Source: Orbilia blumenaviensis
Lineage: Eukaryota > Ascomycota > Orbiliomycetes > Orbiliales > Orbiliaceae
Reading direction: 5' to 3'
NCBI GenBank assembly: GCA_036872755.1
Contig: JAVHNS010000001.1
Span: forward strand, 3,596,001 to 3,660,000
Length of the DNA stretch: 64,000 bases
Shown: piece after piece, positions 56,426 to 64,000 of the stretch
How the letters are laid out: each line of letters starts with the position of its first letter
Numbering within the stretch: the stretch's first letter is position 1
The notes under the pieces: generated by a model
Told to the model about the DNA's origin: nothing
Databases searched by the model: none
Seen by the model: only the letters and a program-made list of their open reading frames with translations
Translations under genes and position numbers: made by a program

Positions 56426-58361
56426 TGTGCTGTTCCAAAAGAGTTACACCCTAACAAATATTACACCATGTGCTGATTACGAGACAAATAACGGGCAAGG
56501 ACTCGAGGGTATCGAATGTATCGGAATTTCTTTTAGAAAAATATTAATATATAGCGGGGGTTTGATCAATGGAGGTAGAAAGGCCTGTTGATTTTTGGTC
56601 TAGACGGGTTCTACTTGGGGGATCAGTCGAGGAAAAACAAACAAACAGACAGAGAAGACCTAATCAGGGGAACTTCAAAGTAAGGCAATTTGCCATGATT
56701 GGAACTTGAAGTGGACCCGTAGAGGCCGCGTATCCACGTGATTTTGGTATTCCAAGCCTTTTCAACTTCAGGCACCTTTTGCCAGGGGTCTGGGACGGTA
56801 GCGAGTTCCGCGAAATTAGCACCACTCAGAATTGGATATTGTCAACCTCTGTCCTGTGGGGTTCAAATCGGCGCTGGTGTTTTTCGGTCGCATTAGTAGG
56901 GTCGCCATTTCAAAGCAAAGAAAAGATTCGGCGCTTTGGAAAACCAAATAAGCTGACTCTCCCAATAATGCTTATCCACCAGTCTTTGTTCACCAACTCT
57001 CAAGGACGCAAATTCTAGTGCTTAGCCCTTTGGATTTCTTTACCGAAACGACATTTGCGTTGTTTTTGTGTTAAATGAATTCTGTGGAGCCCTCTTTGCA
57101 ATACCACTACAGTGTCGTCGCAGTGTCATCACAGTGTCGTTCTTTACAGCGTCATTACAGTGTCGTTGTAGCGACAGTCTTTTTGCTAAGCTATATAACA
57201 GTTTAGAAAAAAAATTTGATTTTTTTCTTACGAAATAGAGCGGTTTTAGCCATTTAGAGCGCTATAATCAAAGAATTTGATTTGACTTGGGCTTAAGCCG
57301 GTTTTGGTACCAGCGCAGTCTACGGTGTCTCCTCAAATCAAGCCCTGCGCATTCAAAAGAACATTGCCAAATCCCTATATATTACACTCCAGAATAGTGA
57401 TGTCACCTATCGCCCCCCTCGCCGTTGTTACTAAGGTTATCAATCTAGCTAAAATTATTACTTACAATAAGGAAAGGACAAAGTTGCATAATTTGAAGCA
57501 TTTCTAGCTCCTATATAAGTAAGTAGAGGCTGTTTAGGTCAAAACAATTGAATTTGCAGAAACTGACAGAGTCCGCGCGGCAGTGCATATGTGGGGCCTG
57601 GCAAGGGTATTTAGATTTCATTCTCGCCTATTTTAGAAACTTATGCGCGGTGCACCACAAAAAACAGTCTCATTGACAAACCAATCTAGGTTAGTTGTGA
57701 GTAATAATGGAGCCATTTGGATGCGGATTGCGCCCCAATATTGCTACTACCCCGCTGACAGATAATGCTGTTGCAATTTTTCAGAAGCATTAAAATGGGC
57801 TACACGGTCATCAAAAACCAGTTGTCTGAGTACTTGTTACGTACCCTAATTCTCACCCACATACTGCGGATATATTACACCCATTTTAAACCATGGACTC
57901 CAAATAAACAGCGCATAGGTATATTAAATTACGAGTATAAATGTATACAGGTGTCGCTGCTCCATATTGCTTGTATGTTCTAATAAGACTTATCTAAATC
58001 AATTGACTAGTTGGCTCCACAGGCTCTAGTATAGCGCTGCATGTTTTATCCATGGCCGTCTTGTCGTTTTTGGCAGGACATATGAAACTACTATACAACA
58101 TAGTAACTATTTCTAAAGAAAGCACCCTCATTTGTACTTCCTTAATTAGGGGGATTCGCTAACATATGATATTATATTATATTATCATGTTATATCATAT
58201 TTCTATAGCTATAAACATGATTAAGGTTAAGAGCTAGATGTGTGCACATGTAGTTGTACCGAAGAGTTGATAGATTCATTATGTTGAGGGCATGTTATAT
58301 ATAGCTCTCGGATTTTCAATCGTCGAAATCATGATATTACGGTTGCTCCCGTATGCTTGGG
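56426..58361. other. intergenic, AT-rich
   Basis: This 1.9-kb spacer includes the promoter of the basic zinc-knuckle gene and the 3' flank of the copper transporter. A degenerate short tandem repeat is at 57108-57178. No gene is called. Confidence 0.5.
57108..57178. repeat. degenerate 11-13 bp tandem repeat (CAGTGTCRTYR)
   Basis: Five imperfect copies of a CAGTGTCGTCG-like unit follow each other (CAGTGTCGTCG, CAGTGTCATCA, CAGTGTCGTTC, CAGCGTCATTA, CAGTGTCGTTG), with small length changes between them. Confidence 0.75.
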
Positions 58362-59365
58362 CTAACAGCAAGATGTGCCGGTTTCCTGATGAGACCCACT
58401 AAACGATAACATTATATTAGATTCAATCCTTAGGCTTCGGTCGGTAATCAGTTTAAAGCATACCTTGGTGCAAGGTTATCATATCCAAAAAGTGTAAATC
58501 CTAGGAAAGCGCCGATAAGAATGCAAATAATGATGTATCCTGTTTGCCATATTTTCATTAGCACCCGCGATTGCCTTCTATTTATTACGAAAAAAAAAAA
58601 AAAAAAAAAATACCACTCACCATTGTAGTACATAGCCAATAACATGACGAAATACGCCGCGCCAAACTGAACCATGTACAACAGACCTCTAACGACCTGC
58701 TGAAGGAACGAAGGGCGAAAATTGAACGGCCTTAAGAATCTCGCAAGTCTCGATGATGCATTGTTGAATCCTCGGATCTGATTCGGATCCGGACTTGCAG
58801 AAACATGTGATCCCTCCTCGGCGAGTTTCCCGGCTCCAGCTGTTTGTGTGGTTGCGGCAGCGGTGGCGTGGCGGATGATATGTCGGTCGTATTCACGTTG
58901 CATGCGGCGGACGAATTCGAGGGATATAACGAGGAGAATAACCTAAAGGATCCGGGTCTGGTTATCAGCACTGCAGCATGCATAAGGTTTCGAAAATTCG
59001 TCAATTATTATTATTACAAAGACTTACACCGATGCAGCTCAGAGCAAATATGCCTTCACTTGAAACCCTCCATGTCTTAGAGATAAAGCACGCATTAACA
59101 GTGTACCAGTTCCACAACATCTACATTACATTATGATAGTCAGCCGTTAGCGAATGTATTCCGAGGTCCTGTCGGCGAGGAAGTTCAAGGTTTTCGGCCC
59201 GGGTTGCCATGATTTATGGTTGCGAAGTCAGAGGTGCATTACCGAAATCTTACAGCCACCCATCATGCTCATGTCCATAGCTTTAGAGGTTGTAGCAGAA
59301 GCACTCATCCCAGTCATTGTCGGGTCCATACCCGTTGTCGGTGTGGCCATATCGCCGTGATCCAT
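58362..59365 (-). CDS. Ctr-family copper transporter, 216 aa
   Basis: This is a trimeric Cu(I) channel of the Ctr family, placed in the plasma or vacuolar membrane. Five exons on the minus strand: 59243-59365, 59028-59120, 58621-58942, 58464-58539 and 58362-58398; all phases agree. The N-terminus is Met-rich (nine Met in 35 residues, MDHGDMATPTTGMDPTM), the extracellular copper-gathering segment. MLWNWYTVNACFISKTW precedes membrane helix 1 (ALSCIGVILLVISLEF). Helix 2 carries the selectivity motif MLLAM (MX3M, about 172-176) and helix 3 carries GAFLG (GX3G, about 189-193). If the last intron is spliced, the protein ends in SCC, a Cys pair common at Ctr C-termini; if retained it ends RYALN. The 21-nt poly-A at 58590-58610 lies in intron 3. 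Confidence 0.92.
58590..58610. repeat. poly-A tract (21 nt) in a Ctr intron
   Basis: Twenty-one A on the plus strand, read as U in the transcript, just after the donor of intron 3 of the copper transporter. It is unusually long for an intron this short. Confidence 0.85.
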
Positions 59366-61775
59366 TTTGTCGTATAAATATGATTAAATATTAAATACAA
59401 TTAGGAACGTTATAATATTATCGTAATAAGAAAGAACGGCCAGAATTTGCAATTTTGACAGTTCGAAGATCTGCAAGATGAGAGAACCTTCAGGATATCC
59501 GGTATATGCAGGAAGATTTTCCGATACCGAGAAAGTCCAGTCACCCGCATTTATATATCTCCAAACGCTGGCAAGCATAACGCTCCTACAGCTCCCAAAC
59601 CACGGCCACGGCTCCCTATCTTACTACTATGGTCAATATGCCAACCAACTATGAATGGCTTTTTTTTCTTATTCGATATGCAACTGAGCTGGTTTACCGC
59701 CTCTTCGAATCACGGGAGGTAGCATATCATGCCAGGCGGGTCCAAGCAAGTACCCAGTCTGATAACATGATGTTACAGTTATCGTACTTCCAGACTCTAA
59801 AATCAGCTTAGAATCGCACTTTTCTTGATAGTTCTAGTCCCAATTTTTATCTTTGAAGGCCCACTTTTATGCCACCTATTCTATCAATCGAATTCCTTGC
59901 AATTTCCTAGCGTGAAAAGCAGGCAGCCAGAAGTGTCTTATCGATATCGTGGCTACTACCCTATGGACAATTTGTTTACTAACTTGTAGCCTTCTTTTTG
60001 TGCGCCGAATTATCATTATTATTATTTCACATTCACCTTGGTAGTTCAATACACGACAAGCTCTTTATTCGATTTGTCGAATAAATTGGTGGGTTACACA
60101 AATATTAAATTTAAGCATCAGAGTCACAGAACGCACCGAATGTGAACCGAGTTTGAATGCGAACGGGAATCAACGGAATACAGGGTGCCTCTCAAACAAC
60201 TTTGGGAAAAACTCTGCGCAACTTGGAAGATTAAAGGTTTCAAAAAAAAATAAAATAATTTAATTGAATTAAATTGAATTAAGAGTAAAAAATAAAAATA
60301 AAGAGACCGCAGTCTTCTTGGCCCGTGGGATTTGTTTTTCACACACACACACACACACACACACCACAGAAGTGGTCCTGCTATGCAACAATCAGGCCTT
60401 GGTGCATGTGCCGTGAGAAAGAATGAGCACGTTTTTTACGGGTTGACATATGCGCCATGCGTCCGTTGCTCCACTCTTCATGGTTTCAATCCTAAATCCT
60501 TGAGCTCGCTCGCTTCGGCTGCTCGGTGGGGCTTGGTACCAAGCATTTGAAGTGGAGGAAGAGAGTTTCGCCGTGTCCGATGTAATTCGGGTCGGAGGAC
60601 ATGGTTTTTGACCTTGGGGAAAACATGGGAAAGCTGGCATTCATATGCCATGGTCCGTTTTGCAAAATCTGGTTGGCAGAGAGCTATAGGCCATTTGCTC
60701 TATTGTTTGTCAACCATTGATAGCCATTAACATCGGCGAGTATTGCATTTTGTTTGGTCAACTGGGTGCGGGGAAGCGGACAAATCCGCGACAAGGCTTT
60801 AAGGGCAGCTTGGCTACTTGATTTCATGCTCAAAAATGCTCGACTGGGAAGCGGTGTCAGTGCGCCGCTGTTTTGCTTGCTAGGAAAGGCCGGGTGTCGT
60901 AAATGGCTGGCATTTTTGAATAGGGAACCTAGAAAAGAAAATACCACACCCACGCCTTACGGTCTGTGTTGGGAATGGTCTTTCCCTTTTGAATCGATAC
61001 AGGCTGGGATAGTCTCTAGGGCTTCACATTTTCATCGTCCCGTCATAATGATCACCAACGAGCGCACAAGGTTTATTAATATTCCAGAATGGAAGGAAGT
61101 ATGATCTTGAGGATTACACCCGTAAATCGGGCTGAATCGGGTCGAAAATCATCTGGATTCTGAAGCTGATAAAACTAGTCCAGATACACCCGCGCTACGT
61201 CCACAACCGTACACACAAGCGAATGAGACATCTGACCTCAGCCAACTGTACGGTGCTCTGGTAATCATGTACTTCTTCTTAGAGGAAGTACGGTAGTGGT
61301 ACTTCGATGATGCGGGGTAAGGATGTTTTGCCCTGTAGAACGGACAAGATTTCCGTGACAATTGGTAACAATAGCCTACGATCCCCGTTAACCTTGATAT
61401 CATGTACCGAGAGGTCTCCTCCTTCCAGAGGAATCGGCGAGTGCTATTGGCCTCCCAATAGCGAATCTCCCCGATTGTCCGGTGATTCTCTGAAATGCCC
61501 ACAAACTTGCCGAAGGAGAAAGTAAAGAGGCCTGCTTGCAGGTTTTTTTCGGGTTTATCTCGTGACGAAAGGACTCGCCACTGCCGTCGAAGGGGTATAA
61601 GTAGGACAGATTATTTTGGAAAGGTAGAGTTTTTCTCTTTTCCTCCTTATCCTTCTTTACCCCTCATCCCAACTATCACCAATTTTCCTCGTCTGAAGAA
61701 AACCAACTTTACCTAAACACTTGTTCCGAGCAGACCCTTGAAAAACTACCTCAATACCATCCCATCTATCCCAAA
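59366..61775. other. intergenic region of the copper cluster
   Basis: This 2.4-kb spacer separates the Ctr gene from the metallothionein-like gene, which diverge. It holds a TATAAATA sequence at about 59373 just upstream of the Ctr start, a CA microsatellite at 60340-60364 and, from 61630, a CT-rich leader-like stretch. Frames such as 60754-61104 and 61149-61502 lack domains. Confidence 0.55.
60340..60364. repeat. CA dinucleotide microsatellite
   Basis: About twelve tandem CA units in non-coding DNA. Confidence 0.9.
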
Positions 61776-62082
61776 ATGAGTATGCACAACCCTTTCCACC
61801 CCCTGTCGAATTCGTCCCGGCTCCTGCGCCTGCGCGCATTTATCTGATCGATCCACTCTCCCGGGAAGAATCTTGCTCATGTCTCATATTTGTGAAATGC
61901 TAGTTGCCGAAATTGTCATTGTTGATCGATGTGGTGGTGACTGCTCCTGTGGAGATAGCTGCAGCTGCAAGGACTGCCCAGCGGTATGTATATCAGTGCT
62001 CCCTGCATTTGAACGGTTTGGCTTGATGATCCTACAGAACGCCATACTCCTCAAGTTTTGTGCCATACGCTAGAAAGACTAG
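61776..62082 (+). CDS. metallothionein-like mini-gene (about 30 aa, three exons)
   Basis: A Cys-rich core RCGGDCSCGDSCSCKDCPA is encoded at about 61927-61983. The spacing CXCX3CXCX2C equals that of the C-terminal half of Neurospora copper metallothionein, so cytosolic copper binding is likely. My model is exon 61776-61779 (ATG plus A, donor GTATGC, after a CT-rich leader ending CCCAAAATG), exon 61904-61983 and a last exon 62074-62082 (Lys-Asp-stop, ending CPAKD). An alternative third exon 62038-62073 would give a different 12-codon end, and an ATG at 61879 in frame offers another start. The first residues (MIAEIVIVDR) are unlike known metallothioneins, so the 5' structure is doubtful even though the core is convincing. 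It lies between a copper importer and a BIM1-like protein. Confidence 0.5.
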
Positions 62083-62809
62083 AAATACTGACCACCTTCC
62101 CGTAGCACCCAAAATAAATCCTAGGTAAAATTCGGAGGGCTTTTAAAGGGTAATATGGAGTGAAATGTTTTTAGTGGGGTCTTGGAGTTTGAGGCGGGTG
62201 AGGTTAAACTTATGGGACAGATTGAATGGTTATGTTATGTGTGGGTTGGTGTGAAATAGCTTAGCATAAAATGGCGTCGAAAAGTTAAGAAAAAAAGCGG
62301 CGAGAATCAATTCAAACTCTAGTTACGATGACGAGTGCGATGTGTTCACTATGGTACTATATGTGATGTAGCAAAATACTAGTAGTAAAATTATGCTTGT
62401 GCGTGAGCTACTAGTACACTAAGGATACGTAGTAATGGAAGCAAAAAAGGCTGACCGTTGTCATGCCCGTGCATAAAGCACTTTATCGAGTAAAGGCTGG
62501 ATGCTTGGTATTAGCGTTTTGTTGGATGCACTGATCCTGTGAGATCGATAAAATTATGCAGCCATCACCCGCATATATGTCCCTTGCGAGCGGCAGCCCG
62601 CATCGAGATTTCCTAGAGGAGCCAGGGCGCTGGGAACGGGTCGCGAGCAGTTACTTCATATGATGCATTTCCATCTGATGTAGACATTAAACTATTATCA
62701 TTCTAAGGCTAAAGGTCGTGCCAATACATTAACGGGACAATAAAACTTCGTGGTATACAAGTCCTCTTAACCGCCTTTTCGATGCCTATCGTACCACATA
62801 GTTCTTTAC
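62083..62809. other. spacer between metallothionein-like and BIM1-like genes
   Basis: AT-rich convergent spacer with no coding frame or RNA gene visible. Confidence 0.5.
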
Positions 62810-63537
62810 TTAAAATCCACCAAAAACGGCGACAGCAATACCAATGACGCCAGCGACCATGGAAAAGCTCTTCAGACTACCTGATGATGGTGAATTTGTT
62901 GGAGAAGGAGCAGATGTGGTTTGGGAGCTTGTGGGCGTATCAGTCGAACCACCAAATATCGCTTCTAAACTAGCATCTTCAGAGAAAGCAGCATCGACAC
63001 CGGTGCCGTTCTTGCAAGTGTCCGGGAGATTCGAAAGAACTCCATTGACGAACCTGACATAGGCGCACTATATCACGCAATCAGCATAATTCCTTCGCTC
63101 CCCGACAAAGGTGTCCATGTGAGGGGTATATGACTTACGGCATACAACATTCCATCAACCGCATTCTGCACGACCTGTACAATCCCTTGCTTTCCAACCA
63201 GGCTCTTGGGCGCTGTCACCCTTGGCTCGCAAAAATCTCCAGCGCCATATTGCTCTACGATTGGGAAGGCCTTGAAAGAGTTGGGACCATCGGGAGAGTT
63301 GCCCTCGATGATACGGAACAGAACCTTAACTTCAGGGTGGGAGGAAGAGTAGGCGACTGCTTCACCATCAACGTGGAACTCGGTGACTGGTGTAGAGTCA
63401 TCGAGAGTGTAGCCACCGCATGGACCTTGATCTTGTTTGGCGGCAGACTTGCCAAAGGGAGTTGGGTAACGAAGAGTGAAGTGGGCATTGGCGACCGACA
63501 CGGTCAAGAGGGAAAGGAGGAGAGATTTGGCGAACAT
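62810..63537 (-). CDS. BIM1-like (X325, LPMO-like fold) GPI-anchored copper-binding protein, 218 aa
   Basis: This is a secreted member of the X325 family, which has an LPMO-like fold without known polysaccharide cleavage. Cryptococcus Bim1 of this family helps deliver copper to Ctr1. Exons are 63139-63537 and 62810-63067 (donor GTAAGT, acceptor GATATAG). The signal peptide MFAKSLLLSLLTVSVANA is followed by His19, which becomes the mature N-terminal His of the copper brace. HFTLRYPTPFGKSA, PCGGYTLDD, VDGEAVAYSSSHPEV (candidate second His) and YGAGDFCEP match the family. Exon 2 continues CAYVRFVNGVLSNLPDTC. A Ser/Thr/Pro spacer and a hydrophobic end (SFSMVAGVIGIAVAVFGGF) signal GPI anchoring. 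The upstream in-frame ATG at 63612 would bury the signal peptide, so I prefer 63537. Confidence 0.9.
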
Positions 63538-64000
63538 TGTATAAAGATGATTAAGTCCTATTAGGAAAACAGCCGGTGGCTCTATTGGGGATACAGGCAA
63601 TGAGGCAAACAATTGAGTCTGGAGATGTTCAATCAGGGCGCGCGGTGAATAGCAGTATTCGGGCTATAGTGGTGGGCTATGTGTAGTGAAGAAAAAGGTC
63701 AAAGAACAGAAAGCCAATCCGGAACTTAACGCGCCAACAGAAAAAATTAACTACCAAGTAGTAATACCAACCCGCAAAAAAGCTGAGCCGAGATCCGTGC
63801 TTGTGTAGTGTAATGGCATTACTAAGAAGCAGGCGCCTGTCCTGCCTGAGGAATATCATGATGCATCTTAAGCCTAGCCACATGGACTGGCACGTCGAGA
63901 ATTTGAGGGCCGGCGTCGAGTTAACGTTCCCAAGAGACGACGGGAAGAGCTGTGTTGTGGGGAGCCAAGCCTTGGCGCGCCTGGAAACCATCGCAAATAT
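63538..64000. other. promoter region of BIM1-like gene, window edge
   Basis: The upstream flank of the BIM1-like gene. TTTATAC reads on the minus strand just upstream of its ATG. A CuSE-like element is listed separately. No gene is seen before the window ends. Confidence 0.5.
63777..63786 (+). promoter_or_regulatory. possible copper-responsive element (CuSE-like AAAAAGCTGA)
   Basis: The 10-mer fits the fission-yeast copper-signalling element D(T/A)DDHGCTGD, about 240 bp upstream of the BIM1-like start. The consensus is loose and a chance match is quite possible. I did not find the same match upstream of the Ctr gene. Confidence 0.25.

Noticed and set aside
60754..61104. 116-codon plus-strand frame in the copper cluster
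   Set aside because: No metal-binding motif, signal peptide or family match.
63538..63612. Upstream in-frame start for the BIM1-like protein
   Set aside because: It would place 25 residues before the signal peptide and shift the required N-terminal His context; the 63537 ATG gives a canonical signal peptide.

Overview
The window is nuclear DNA of a filamentous ascomycete (Pezizomycotina). Genes carry short GT-AG introns of about 50-110 nt with CTRAY-like branch sites, and spacers are wide and rich in homopolymer and pyrimidine tracts. Recognisable fungal families include a Zn2Cys6 regulator, a DUF3602/Par32 protein, AIM18, a Ctr copper transporter and a BIM1-like copper-binding protein. I cannot fix the class; Orbiliomycetes or Pezizomycetes would fit. 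Exon junctions below were worked out by hand from reading frame, splice consensus and family similarity.

Layout. 0.9-3.5 kb: ARPC5 (Arp2/3 subunit, minus) and a Rab5-type GTPase (plus) diverge from one 757-bp promoter. 4.5-6.8 kb: a 743-residue orphan with a Met-Asp hexanucleotide repeat. 9.9-13.4 kb: a five-exon Zn2Cys6 transcription factor, followed by a gene-poor 6.5 kb. 19.8-21.0 kb: a 382-residue orphan. 22.7-26.0 kb: a Ser/Thr-rich membrane protein and a six-exon (6-4) photolyase/cryptochrome with a PIP-box-like tail. 30.1-32.1 kb: a C2H2 regulator embedded in a region with six homopolymer runs of 20-46 nt. 34.7-36.2 kb: a secreted beta-propeller (lactonase-like) protein. 38.3-38.9 kb: a Par32-like protein. 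40.2-43.2 kb: a 1000-residue AT-hook protein. 43.9-44.5 kb: a non-coding block of closely packed GC-rich hairpins. 45.8-47.2 kb: AIM18. 47.7-50.0 kb: a two-exon acidic-repeat orphan.

Two regions stand out. From 52.0 to 56.4 kb lie three same-strand genes. Each has a 20-26 nt first exon ending in phase 2 at a GTAAG donor, and each encodes one or two CX2CX4HX4C zinc knuckles; two are clear paralogs and the third is very diverged. From 58.4 to 63.5 kb lies an apparent copper-handling cluster: a Ctr plasma-membrane copper importer, a tiny Cys-rich metallothionein-like gene and a GPI-anchored BIM1-like extracellular copper protein. Together these would cover capture at the wall, import and intracellular buffering. 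The metallothionein is too small and too spliced for ordinary ORF finding and is the least certain of the three.
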